Part shown: in pieces, positions 32,059 to 41,893 of the stretch
Numbering within the stretch: position 1 is the first letter of the stretch
Layout of the letters: each line of letters starts with the position of its first letter
NCBI RefSeq assembly: GCF_000150955.2
Contig: NC_011690.1
Span: forward strand, 452,579 to 516,578
DNA from: Phaeodactylum tricornutum CCAP 1055/1
Taxonomy: Eukaryota > Bacillariophyta > Bacillariophyceae > Surirellales > Neidiaceae
Direction of reading: 5' to 3'
Length of the DNA stretch: 64,000 nt
Notes under the pieces: generated by a model
The model's database searches: none
Seen by the model: only the letters and a program-made list of their open reading frames with translations
What the model was told of the DNA's origin: nothing
Position numbers and translations under genes: made by a program

Positions 32059-32535
32059 ATGAGGTCATCCGTTCGAGGAAGAGCCATGATGAGTGGATTC
32101 ATGGGTGCTACAGCCTCCTGTTTTGCGAAGTTGGCTTTTGAAGCGAACAACGCGGATTCGCCCGCGGGACGGAAGTGGATGCCGAACGTGTGTGCCGTTC
32201 AAGCCTCATCCGATACAACAGCAGCTGCCACAATATTGTGCTCGATCCTCCGCTTGATACCTCGAGGAATATGCTTGATTCTAATGATCGTCTGCAACGC
32301 TATCATGCTGGGGAGCTTTTTGGAAGGCATGGAAGAGTCGGGTAGTGTCGCCGGCACAGCGCTAGCGACGGCGTCGAATTTCGCAACTTCGGCTGCTTAC
32401 GGCTTTTTTCTATGGGAAGAAGATTTGTCCATGGAATGGATGGTTGGCTTTGGTATGGTGGTGGTCGGTGTTCTAATTCTGTCAACAGCGACGGCTTCCA
32501 AACCGACACAAGCAGATGCCTCGAAAATGGAATGA
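32059..32535 (+). CDS. Small EamA/TMEM42-like membrane protein
   Basis: 158 residues with about four hydrophobic segments, resembling a single EamA half-unit as in TMEM42: GFMGATASCFAKLAF near the start, LILMIVCNAIMLGSFLEGMEESGS in the middle, TALATASNFATSAAYGFFLWEEDLSMEWMVGFGMVVVGVLIL at the end split over two spans. The pairing of an ATASNFATSAAYG helix with an LWEEDLS loop is typical of the drug/metabolite transporter superfamily. Substrate unknown; half-size members usually act as dimers. ATG at 32059, single exon, TGA at 32533. Confidence 0.72.
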   Translation: MRSSVRGRAMMSGFMGATASCFAKLAFEANNADSPAGRKWMPNVCAVQASSDTTAAATILCSILRLIPRGICLILMIVCNAIMLGSFLEGMEESGSVAGTALATASNFATSAAYGFFLWEEDLSMEWMVGFGMVVVGVLILSTATASKPTQADASKME

Positions 32536-32952
32536 GAGTATATGTTTTCAATGTAAGCAGTTTGCACGGCTCCAATGGGTACCTTCATTACTTTGGCAAA
32601 AGGAGACACGGAATTAGAAAACCCCTACGTCAAGCGCTTGTTACCACCCCTCCATGAAAATTGTATTGGTGTGCTTGTGAAGGTATAATTCGTACTTGTA
32701 ACTGCTCTACGAGTGTCATACATTGTGCTATTCTTGTGCGTTTCTAGTCGGTTGTCAACGTGGTTTACTAGTATACCAGACCCGAACACAAAAGGCAGCA
32801 ACGGAAGCTTTGGTTGCGTGTGCCAAATTCGCACGAAAACGGTTTTACGGAGAGTAGATACCCTAGCTACACGTTCGGGACAAGAAGCCTTGCGAATACT
32901 ATTGGCGCAGAGTAATAGTGTTGCTTTGGTCTAGCTTTGATTTGTTTCACCA
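32536..32952. other. Convergent intergenic region
   Basis: 417 bp between the TMEM42-like gene and the end of the second CDIN1-like gene. Nothing recognised. Confidence 0.4.
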
Positions 32953-34134
32953 TTACGGAAGAATGTCGCCATTTTTATTGGCACACCACGTACGCAGTTG
33001 AGCATAAACGAGCTCAAGGTCAACCATGCCTCCACTGCAGTCGAGTACAATGACGCCTTCCTTTGCCAGATCGGCTGCAAGACGGTCACCGCAACCGTAC
33101 ATGAAAAGCAGAGCGCCTGGTCCGTAAGCGGTGTTGTATTTCTTGGCGGTTTTCAGGAGTTTCCCTACGGCACTGCGATTGTCGTTTGGAATTGTGGAAG
33201 CTCCGTAGAACATTTTGACCTCTATCCAATGAATGACTAGCTCATCCACAATATGTCGGTTCGCACCCGAACCACTCGATTTCCGTAGAATCACTTTGTT
33301 TCGAAAAATGAAGTCTGGAGTTGGTGGGGATGGACCTCTTATATTGAGATTTTTGAAGTGAAGCCTCTGCTCCTTTTCCGTCCATATCGGAATGTTCAAT
33401 TTCCGCAAAGTCGATTCAACAGCTTCTTCAAAGCAATCAGCTGCAGCTTTTACGTCATTTTCTGTACCCAAACCTAATTTTTCAATATTTAAGTAATGCA
33501 TCTTTTGCATGTGTTGTCGGCGCAATGAGAGCGCTTGTGAGAGCTGCATTCCATTTCGTCGGCACATCCGCGTGACCTGCTGCAAACGAAAGCTCGGCTG
33601 ATCTTTCATCATTCCTCGTTCGCTTTTCCCCCAATGTATTAGTATCTTGACTGCATCTTCTTCAGCCTGAAGTGGGACTGGTGTCAAAGCACACCAATGT
33701 AAAATTTGTTGCGGAGGTGCGACTGAAGTCCGTAGCCCTAAGTTCATGACCTGGTCTAGCGACAAAAACACCTGATCAGATCCTGGGTTTGGAGCCTTTG
33801 GGGATTCCAAATTTTTGGATTCTTTGTCTCGCTGTAATTCCTTGAATGCATCCTTTCTAGCGCGTCTCTCTTTCCTTGCATCACCACTTGCTCGCGTCGC
33901 GACCAAGTCTCGAGATGGCTGTTGATGTACGCCATCGCTGGAAAGAAGCTGCTGACTAGTACCACCGTGGGTCTTGCCCCGTTTACGTTTCGGCAATTTC
34001 GGTCGACGTTTTGGGGCAGATGAATGCTGACTGTCTCGGAAAGAAGAAGAATTATTTCCCTTTGCCGCTGTGTGGCCAATAGACATGGTCTGTATTGGTG
34101 CCCTACTTGGCTGAGACGAACCATCAGCTTCCAT
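32953..34134 (-). CDS. CDIN1-like nuclease (TPD domain), copy B
   Basis: Paralogue of the gene at 11462-12757, on the opposite strand 20 kb away. The C-terminal ~260 residues align along their length: LHWCALTPVPLQAEEDAV, LSQALSLRRQHMQKMHYLN, RKLNIPIWTE, PPTPDFIFRN, VIHWIEVKMFYGASTIPN, YGPGALLFMYGCGDRL and the ending TWCANKNGDILP (copy A ends TWCANRNGTILP). Asp of TPD and the E-x-K of IEVK are kept, so both copies look catalytically intact. The N-terminal ~130 residues are basic and Ser-rich (SAPKRRPKLPKRKRGKTHGG, a likely nuclear signal) and do not resemble copy A. 393 residues from ATG 34134, single exon. The assigned family (human CDIN1) binds codanin-1; whether a partner exists here is unknown. 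Confidence 0.82.
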   Translation of the reverse strand: MEADGSSQPSRAPIQTMSIGHTAAKGNNSSSFRDSQHSSAPKRRPKLPKRKRGKTHGGTSQQLLSSDGVHQQPSRDLVATRASGDARKERRARKDAFKELQRDKESKNLESPKAPNPGSDQVFLSLDQVMNLGLRTSVAPPQQILHWCALTPVPLQAEEDAVKILIHWGKSERGMMKDQPSFRLQQVTRMCRRNGMQLSQALSLRRQHMQKMHYLNIEKLGLGTENDVKAAADCFEEAVESTLRKLNIPIWTEKEQRLHFKNLNIRGPSPPTPDFIFRNKVILRKSSGSGANRHIVDELVIHWIEVKMFYGASTIPNDNRSAVGKLLKTAKKYNTAYGPGALLFMYGCGDRLAADLAKEGVIVLDCSGGMVDLELVYAQLRTWCANKNGDILP

Positions 34135-34801
34135 GTTTTGTCACTTGCGTGCAAGGTTTCCGTTAGATTGCGAGAAGAGGCGTGGTCGGGAACGTGGCTT
34201 CGGAGAAATTGAGGGATCTTGTGAAAGAGAACTTCATTTTGCTGAACGTGAAAATCAAGTTTTTGTACAATTTCTCTTTTGACGTCGTGCCCATTGCTTC
34301 TTCTTTCACGCTTGCGCTATTTATTTTAGCTGAGTGTACTTTTGAAAAGAGTAGGCGCCATTCCTTCGACCGTCAGTTAGGTTGGGCTTCATTACATTGA
34401 CAGTACATGTCGCCAACGGTTACCAACACCTGTGGCTTTGACAACCTCCATCCATATTGTATAGGCAACATACCTTCGGTGTGTCGTGGCAGTAAAACGT
34501 GTCTTGAAAAGGCCGAAGAAATCCTCCAAAGCGGCGTATGAAGAATGGATATGACATGGACTTTGACATCGAGTGCTAGCGTTGCATTGTGGACAGCAAC
34601 TTTGTACGAACTCCATTTGGTCTCGCCAAGACTCTTTTGCCATATTTTTGACTGCTTTAGTCGTATCTAGATTTCCAGTAAGACCTCGATACAAAACCTA
34701 GAAAAGTGGCGACGAAGCAGTGTTTGTAGCACCACTACGTCTCTGGTAAACTACAGCTATTGAATGGGGACTACCAAGGGTGCTGAACAGGTGTGCGGAT
34801 G
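34135..34801. other. Intergenic region
   Basis: 667 bp between copy B of the nuclease gene and the BUD23 stop. Nothing recognised on either strand. Confidence 0.4.
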
Positions 34802-35755
34802 CTAAAACTTTCCACGCCTTCGCCGCGCCGTGTACTTCGTGTCGGGGCGAACGTCTTTGCCCTTTGTACGTTGGGCATCCTTTTTGTGTAAAATCCATTC
34901 CTTTGTTTTGATGCCCTTCTTTTTTCGTGGGGGCTGTTTTTTACCCTTGTTCGATCCCAGAGCTTCACCCACCGTCACGTGTTGCTGCTTTTGGTCCTGT
35001 TCGGCTGTTCCGAGGGCACCCCGACGTGGAGCTAAACTACGGTCGAAGCTGAGCACAAGATAGTGCTTTTTAGCCTTGGCGGAGTTCGGATAATCGACAA
35101 CGACTCCTCCCGCAAAACCAACCTTGGTGGCCGTCTCGGAAATTAAAACTGCTTGCTCGGCGGTTTCGGGGTAAAATTGCAGGACAGCGCGGCCTCCGCG
35201 CTTCAAGACCGTATACAGAGACGAGAAGAAGCGAGTCAGACGCTTACGCGGATTCTGCGCGGCAGAATTCGAATAACAAAGCCACTGTAATGCCGAAATG
35301 GAAATGCAGGCGTCAAAGGTTGCTGGTCGAAACGGAAGGCCACTGCCCATATCGTGGTGCATCAAATCGCCCGTCGATTGCAGGACTTTAGTGTCTTCTT
35401 CATCTGAACTTCCGTCGATGTTTTTTTCGTCCCCATCAGTCATAGCATTGAGCTGCTCTCGAGCGTCACGGGCTTGCCGGTCCATACGTTCCTTGGCAAC
35501 AGTCAACATATCCCTCGAAACATCGCAACCTAGCCATACGTGTCCCCTTTCTTCCAACACTTGTCCCGATAAACCGGAACCACAACCAATGTCGAGAACA
35601 AGCGATGGCTTGCTGTCGTCCAAACGCAAGAGTTCAACCGCTCGTTCCGTAATCTCGCGTTGCACGCCGATCATACGCGACGATGAATCATACTTGCGGG
35701 CCTCTTTTTCGTTGTAAAAAAGCGACGCGTGTCCCGTTAATTCGGGGCGAGACAT
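34802..35755 (-). CDS. BUD23: 18S rRNA (guanine-N7) methyltransferase BUD23
   Basis: It makes m7G in the small-subunit rRNA (G1575 in yeast) with TRM112 and is needed for 40S export. From the ATG at 35755 it is 317 residues: MSRPELTGHASLFYNEKEARKYDSS is the conserved BUD23 start (cf. SRPE...P.EL.YN..EA.KY). SAM site: VLDIGCGSGLSG, then GCDVSRDML. Further blocks: DLMHHDMGSGLPFRPATFDACISISALQWLC, the LKRGGRAVLQFYPE segment and DYPNSAKAKKHYLVL. The tail is basic (KKKGIKTKEWILHKKDAQR, ending ARRRRGKF), as in the family. A ~20-residue acidic insert (DGDEKNIDGSSDEED) follows the SAM loop. Single exon. Confidence 0.96.
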   Translation of the reverse strand: MSRPELTGHASLFYNEKEARKYDSSSRMIGVQREITERAVELLRLDDSKPSLVLDIGCGSGLSGQVLEERGHVWLGCDVSRDMLTVAKERMDRQARDAREQLNAMTDGDEKNIDGSSDEEDTKVLQSTGDLMHHDMGSGLPFRPATFDACISISALQWLCYSNSAAQNPRKRLTRFFSSLYTVLKRGGRAVLQFYPETAEQAVLISETATKVGFAGGVVVDYPNSAKAKKHYLVLSFDRSLAPRRGALGTAEQDQKQQHVTVGEALGSNKGKKQPPRKKKGIKTKEWILHKKDAQRTKGKDVRPDTKYTARRRRGKF

Positions 35756-36245
35756 TTCAATGAAACCGACAGAGGAATGTAAACTTAGTGCGGTCCTTGC
35801 ACAGCGATTGTCAGCATTCACAGTCAAACAGATGAACGATGCGTCGACGAGAGAGTTTTTCTCTTTCAAGGAGAAAAAGGAAACGAACGAGTGGTGGCAG
35901 TCTCGGTGTGCGTACAGACATATCATTTACAGTTAGCACAAGTACCAACCTATTTATTTCTGGATGTTTGTTCACAATAATTGATTGGTCAGTACTTGTC
36001 ACAGATTCGTTGCACCACGTCGACAAGCACACGCTTCCTGTTAGGACAGCCGCACGACACATCACACAAACGGAACGAATCAATTCGAAACTACCTCTAC
36101 TATCTCTCGAGCTATCTTCTAGAAAATCGCCAAGTAGATTTTCCCATCGATTGCGAATGCATACAAAGTATAACTTCTGCCCTATAATCCTGTTACAAGT
36201 GTATCTACTACGTCCCGGGATTGATCAACCAATTGTAAAAGCACT
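35756..36245. other. Upstream region of BUD23
   Basis: 490 bp with an ATTTACAGTTAGC word (35924-35938 region). No gene recognised; the opposite-strand frame 35839-36600 mostly shadows the end of the cystathionine gamma-lyase gene. Confidence 0.4.
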
Positions 36246-37882
36246 TCATTTCAACCCGCCCATTGACTCAACCAAAACGACCAACGAATTGCGTAAATCG
36301 TCAATCAAGTCTCGGCAACTTTCAACACCAATGGACAGTCGAATGAGGGAATCGTCAATACCTAGCTTGGCGCGTTGTTCATCAGGTACCGAGGCGTGCG
36401 TCATGAGCGACGGACTTTCTGCCAAGGATTCGACAGCTCCCAGAGATTCCGCCAAAGCAAAGACACGCAGCTATCGATTAAAAAAATACATCTCTTATGT
36501 TAGCCACACCTTCCCTATACCACAAGTATTCTTTTCAATCGACTTACGTGTTTCAAAAATACGGCCGCCTCTTTTCGTCCACCTTTGCAATAGAACGTAA
36601 TCATGGCACCAAAGCCGTGCTGCTGGCGTTTCGCCAGCTCATGTTGAGGATGGGATGACAGGCCAGGATACACTACTTTCTGTACACCCTCGTGAGACTG
36701 TAGAAAGAGTGCAATAGCGTGGGCGTTCCTGTTGGCAAAACAACAAAAAGCAACCGTATGGTGTAAGGCAAATCGACTGGGCGCTCACAAGGGAATCTAC
36801 GGGGCTGCTGTCATCCTTACCGAGCTGCCGCTTCCATTCGCAGATGCAACGTTTTCAAACCTCGATGGGCCAAGAAACAATCAAAAGGCGACGGGACGGC
36901 ACCCACACCGTTTTGTGTAAAGCGTAGCTTTTGGTACAAATCCTCCCGATTGGTACAGACGACTCCCATAACAACATCGGAGTGTCCACCAATGTACTTC
37001 GTTACGGAGTGTACGACTAAATCGGCTCCGAGGCTCAAAGGATTCTGAAAGTATGGGGAGCAGAAGGTATTGTCGACCGCCAAGAGACAGTTTTGTTTTT
37101 TGGTGACGGCCGCAACCTTGGAAATATCCGTAATCTTCAGTGTCGGGTTGGTGGGTGTCTCAAGCCAGACCAGTTTTGTTTGGGGAGCGAACTCGAGTGA
37201 CAAAGGCGAGTCGGAGTTTTCGGACGATGATGTGGACATGTCGACGAACTCAATCGTCATGCCCATGGTAGGTGTCACAATGCGACGAAAATACCGCTGA
37301 GTCCCTCCGTAAACGTCGTCTACACAAACGATGTGACTACCGTGCTCTAGGCAGTGTACGACGGCGGAAGTGGCGGCACTACCGGACGAATAGGCTACGG
37401 AATACCTGGCGTGCTCGGCGGCTGCAATGGCCCGTTCCAAGGCGCCGCGTGTTGGATTTCCGGTGCGCGAATACTCGTATCCCAAGCCAAAGCTGTTGGG
37501 GTCTTCGGGAGCGGTGGCTTGACCCGGATGAGCTTGTTGAAAGGTGGTGGCTAAACTAATCGGTGGTACAACTGCACCCGTTGGATTCTCCATGAGTGTC
37601 CGTGAGTGCTGGTCTGGGTCCGACGATGTCGCCAGAGTACCATCCATGTGTAAATAGGTAGTACCCTGTCCACGATAAGGGTCTAGCGCGAGAGAAAGAA
37701 AAAAGGGTCCAATCGGTAAGGCACGTTCGGTTCCCGGTCACAGCGTTGCGCGACGACTTTTGTTTCTAAGGACAACGTCGCGACGACGGTCCTCCCATCA
37801 TTCCCATCAACGCTCTCAATCACTTACCCGCCGCCTCGATCGCATCAGTCAACGTCGTATCGTCAGCGTGTTGCTTCGACAT
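36246..37882 (-). CDS. CTH: Cystathionine gamma-lyase (PLP enzyme)
   Basis: It cleaves cystathionine to cysteine, ammonia and 2-oxobutyrate (reverse transsulfuration). Exons on the reverse strand: 37882-37828, 37682-36821, 36728-36548, 36470-36246; 422 residues. The blocks follow human CTH closely: AVVPPISLATTFQQ, EYSRTGNPTR, DDVYGGTQRYFRR, LVWLETPTNPT, DNTFCSPYFQNPL, the PLP-lysine motif SVTKYIGGHSDVVMG, GAVPSPFDCFLAHRGLKTL, VVYPGLSSHPQHELAKRQ, and the C-terminal LAESLGAVESLAESPSLMTHASVP and IRLSIGVE. The small first exon (MSKQHADDTTL) is supported by a GTAAGT donor and correct phase. No organelle presequence seen. Cystathionine gamma-synthase or beta-lyase activity is the alternative, but the C-terminal half favours CTH. 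Confidence 0.95.
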
Positions 37883-38347
37883 TGCAATTGTAGACGTGAT
37901 GAAAAACAAAATATAAAAGAATCGCGTTGGAACAATTGATCAAGGAATCGCAACTGTCAATCCCAATCAGTCATCGATCGCTTCCGAAACGTATACGGCA
38001 TGGAACGAACGGCCATGGTTCGGATGATCCTTCGACGATTGAGGATACCATATTACGGACTGTAAACTCGCATTTCGATTTTCAAAAATGGAAATTGTAT
38101 TACAGTTAGGCCGTTGTTATTGTACTAGTAGTGTAACTGTAAGTTCCAATGTAAGCATTCACGAGTTCACGGGACCTACTCGAGAACCATTCGTCGTTTT
38201 CCTCGAGACGGACAGAAACCACGGAATGAGGATGCCAAAAGCTCGGCCAGTCACACGCAACTTTGGTACATTAATTTCGTTACAGGCAATATTGTCTCTC
38301 TCTACTTTACAGTGAACGACGTTAGTTGCGACCGGTCGGTGGCGCTA
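37883..38347. other. Divergent intergenic region
   Basis: 465 bp between cystathionine gamma-lyase (-) and the helical-repeat gene (+). Two MYB-core-like words face each other at 38098-38109 (TATTACAGTTAG) and 38133-38143 (GTAACTGTAAG). Confidence 0.45.
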
Positions 38348-39646
38348 ATGAAAGGAAAGAAGCGATCTCGCCAATCGGCCAGTAACACGGTTGTTTGGTC
38401 GGGAGCCGATCACGCGGACCGCCAAGACAAGAAAATGTCGAAACTGCAAAAGCACGCGTCCGGAGAGTCGAAACGGGAGCATCGACGTGCCGTCTTGACG
38501 CACGAAACTGCGGAAAAACGCGACCACACCAAGCTACGCTTGCATCTTATCAAAACACAGCGCGAACTCGCTAAACTCAAAGCTCGACTCGAATCGTGGG
38601 ACCCGCACGAAGAAAAAGAACGCCGACGAATAGAACGGGCAGCCGCAGAACTAAACGTGGAGCAAGACAACGATCCTCCCAAAAAGAAAGGTCGCAAAGG
38701 ACCCGAAGCTTGGACGTTACGGGGTGCTGCACGATCGGCTTGGGAAGTTTACGACTTTGATACCCGCTACAAGGATCCGCATCTGGAAGCACACGCCCAG
38801 GCGAAGGAAAGAGCCCAGCGGTCACAGAATATTTTGGCACTGTGCAAGGGAACTTTTGCACAAGACGCTCCACCCGAAGGTCGTGACTATCTGAGCCTGC
38901 TCATGCAACTCGGACATTTGAGTCAAGAGGCCAAACAGTTCAAAGCTGCACGTGCCGCATGGTTGGAATGTATGGATCTGGAAGGCAACAAGCCGATTAC
39001 TACGGCACGCGAAAGCCTTATGCGAATGTATCTCGACCTGAAGCGAGATGAGGCCGCATTGCGATTAGGGGACCGCCTGGTGGATGACACATCCGTCTGG
39101 GTACGATACTCAACGGCACTACTGGCGGTGAAAACAAAATCAGCTGACAAGATGGAAACGCATTTGGTGGCCGCCATCAAGTCTAATATTTTCTGCGCAT
39201 ACTATCTCGCATTTTACGATACGTTTCGTACTGTTTTCGAATACACCGAAGACTTTCAAGACGCAGAAGATGAACCGCAAAGCTCGTTGGAAGAAGCCAT
39301 TGAGTACTGTACGAGCAATCAAACGGATTCTTGGATTGATAGCCAAGCAAACGTATCGTTGCGAAATCTTCTTCTGGCCGCCTCGAAAGGTCAACACCCG
39401 GCTCTCTTACCGTCTGATCTGCATTGGAGTGCACGGCTAGACAAAATTGAAGAGGTGTTTGAAGCGAGGCGGCAGCATGCGTACGAGGACGGCCAAGATG
39501 CCGAGCCTTCCCAGGGGCCAGAGAAGACCATTGATGACGCTCAAGAAAGCGACGAAGAGGACGCCGACACTCCCATTGACCTGGGAATGTTCATTGGCAT
39601 GTTTAGGACTGCAATGGAAATGGTGGAGGAGTCTGATATGGTATGA
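38348..39646 (+). CDS. Helical-repeat (TPR-like) protein, unknown function
   Basis: The first ATG in frame is 38348, giving 432 residues. The N-terminal ~130 residues are very basic and predicted coiled coil (KRDHTKLRLHLIKTQRELAKLKARLE), with a nuclear-type PPKKKGRKG. The centre resembles TPR-like repeats: YLSLLMQLGHLSQEAKQFKAARAAWLECMDLE, MRMYLDLKRDEAALRLGDRL, VRYSTALLAVK, then AAIKSNIFCAYYLAFYD and EEAIEYCTSNQTDSWID. That last order (repeat, NP/SN-x-Y-x-LA, EAIEY..W) recalls a helical module seen in ST7-like and bacterial SEC-C proteins, but I am not certain. The C terminus is acidic. Likely nuclear; convergent with GLDH (98 bp). Confidence 0.75.
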   Translation: MKGKKRSRQSASNTVVWSGADHADRQDKKMSKLQKHASGESKREHRRAVLTHETAEKRDHTKLRLHLIKTQRELAKLKARLESWDPHEEKERRRIERAAAELNVEQDNDPPKKKGRKGPEAWTLRGAARSAWEVYDFDTRYKDPHLEAHAQAKERAQRSQNILALCKGTFAQDAPPEGRDYLSLLMQLGHLSQEAKQFKAARAAWLECMDLEGNKPITTARESLMRMYLDLKRDEAALRLGDRLVDDTSVWVRYSTALLAVKTKSADKMETHLVAAIKSNIFCAYYLAFYDTFRTVFEYTEDFQDAEDEPQSSLEEAIEYCTSNQTDSWIDSQANVSLRNLLLAASKGQHPALLPSDLHWSARLDKIEEVFEARRQHAYEDGQDAEPSQGPEKTIDDAQESDEEDADTPIDLGMFIGMFRTAMEMVEESDMV

Positions 39647-39744
39647 TTGACATACGGTACCAGCAAAAGAATTTGGACAATTGCACGAATTTTGAAACAC
39701 GTAAATACAATCGTACTCTATGTTATTGACAAGTGTGATGAGTT

Positions 39745-41546
39745 TTACTTGGTTCCTGGTTTGCCCACAACCAGATTGAGTAGATCGTTTCCCAGAATAT
39801 TCTTGGGATCATAAATATCTCGAGCTTCGTTGAAGAGCCTCAACGGAAACCGTGTCTGCAAGAATAACTGTGTATCGACGAGCTGCCACATCGATTTCGG
39901 ACGCTCTAGCTTGGCCCAGTGACTAGTGGCACTCACAGCTTGCCCCACATTTCTCATCAAATTGCAGTACCTACCGGTAAAGAGTTCCGAAATGTCCCTG
40001 CGTTGACCTTCATCTTCGGACGGAAGGTAGTTGATGATACCTACCCAACTATGCAAGCCATCTTTGGGTCCGTACGCAGGTGACATGAGAGACGAGGACG
40101 ACGCACTCCAGCGCTGTTCGATAGGAGAGTGAGCGGGGATTTCCTCACGTTCGATTCCAGCCAACAACTCTGTCATAAAGTCCATATCATTGCCACTGCT
40201 CTTTTCCTGAGTCCCCGTTGGAAAGCAGACTTCCCATACCCATTGCTGTAAAGAAAGTAGCAAGGCTTCGGTGAGTACGTGCCAATGTGACAGGAATGTC
40301 AAACAAGCATCTCGAGGTGGAAACATACCTGCCCTCCGCAATCAAATTGTAGTAGTTCGTCACTAGGACGAACCTGATAGCCTTCGCTTCGTTTCCAAAA
40401 TTCTGCTTCGGCCTCGTTACATCGTTTGACGTGCTTGATTCCCAAAGGATCGATAGCCAGTAGCGCATCGCGGAGCTCTCCAAATCCGATACTTTGCAGC
40501 GATTCTTTCGTATACGGTTCGGGCCATTCGTTAGAAAGCTCCAACATTAAATCGCGCAGAGGGGCAAAGCGTTCGTCTTCGCTTATTTTTTTCAATTTAG
40601 GAATTTCTTTCACTTGATCTTCGGGATCGTTCGTCACAACCACAACCGAGTCAGTATATGGTATCCACATGTAACGCATATGTTTGTGTTCCGTAAGCAA
40701 CTCTTGCAATCGGGTAACGGCTTCTTCGCGTGTCAACACAAATGTATGTTCCACTAGTCTATGTGCCGGTACGCATTCCATGGTAACTTCTACTACCACT
40801 CCCAAACATCCCAAGCCCACCTTGGCGAGCTCAAATAGTTCACCATCATCTTTTGTAAGTGTAATGGTGCCTTTGGCTGGGGTAACAAGTTTGATTTCCG
40901 TGACGTAATGATCAACTGGAGCAATAGACCGTCCCGTTCCATGCGCGCCGACTTGAATGAAGCCACCCATTTGCTGCTCAGCGATACTTGCAAGATTCGG
41001 AAGTGTCAAGTGGTAGGGACGGAGAGCGTCGACCACCTGGCTAACACGAGCTCCGGCCTGGGCAGTGACTCTTTGATTCTTCACATCCACCTGAAGAATC
41101 CGATCGAGATTGGCCATGCTCATCATACCGTTCTGATGAAACGCAATCCCATTTGGACTTAGAGCCGATCCAATCGGCCGGACCGGCTGACCCCGTTTAT
41201 GGCAAGATCTAACAATATCCTCTACTTCTTGCACTGTTTCGGGTTCCCAGTATCGGTTGTTATCGACTTGTACCACATGAGTGCCACTCCAGTTCAACAA
41301 AGTCGTGGTAGTCTCTTCGGCGCTTAGTTCCAGCTTCGTTCTGCTGTATTCTTTGTACTGAAACACCGCCAAGGCTACTACCGCCGACGCAGAGAGGACG
41401 GTCAAATCAGATCGCTTTGCTTTGACCGCAAACTTGGGACCGTTCGAAAGGAATCTACCCGTGACATTGTAGGCTCCGAGATAGCTTCTGGAGGAACCAA
41501 GAATTCGTTGCAGACTTTTTCGGGATGTAACACTGCTGATGTGCAT
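39745..41546 (-). CDS. GLDH: L-galactono-1,4-lactone dehydrogenase, mitochondrial
   Basis: It performs the last step of ascorbate synthesis, passing electrons to cytochrome c at the inner mitochondrial membrane. Exons: 41546-40329 and 40245-39745, intron 83 nt, 572 residues. The N terminus is Arg/Ser-rich and acid-free (MHISSVTSRKSLQRILGSSRSYLG), then a membrane span (LTVLSASAVVALAVFQY), as in plant GLDH. FAD domain: RPIGSALSPNGIAF, VTAQAGARVSQVVDAL and GGFIQVGAHGTGR; the plant enzyme's non-covalent FAD binding goes with lack of the His found in aldonolactone oxidases. The C-terminal ALO domain spans the junction FDCGGQ|QWVWEVCFPTGT, followed by IPAHSPIEQRWSA, SWVGIINYLPS and DPKNILGNDLLN. 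This suggests the plant-type ascorbate route. Confidence 0.95.
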
Positions 41547-41893
41547 CTTTATTCAGCGAAATCAATCTTCCAGACACCAAGGAAACGTATGCAATGTACG
41601 GTGTTGCAGGAAAAAGGGTGAGAAATACCTTGGCATCATGGTGCTTTCAATCGATCACACAGGAAAAGGATGAAATTGGTCTCGCACATTCACTGTCAAA
41701 ATGATGGTTCGTGGAAACACGTGACTTGAGCGTCGGAACATGTACAGACTGTGGTTTATTTTTATCGGACTACATGCCGTCCCTTATTTACGCTTCTATG
41801 CCGAACAAATGTTCGCTTGCAATGCCGTACTAGACGAAGACACAAAGAGTAACAATGACTCAACCTCCTGGAGCAGAAACGCCTTCTTCCGTC
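41547..41893. other. Intergenic region
   Basis: 347 bp: promoter side of GLDH and 3' side of GUF1 (both reverse strand). Nothing recognised. Confidence 0.4.
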
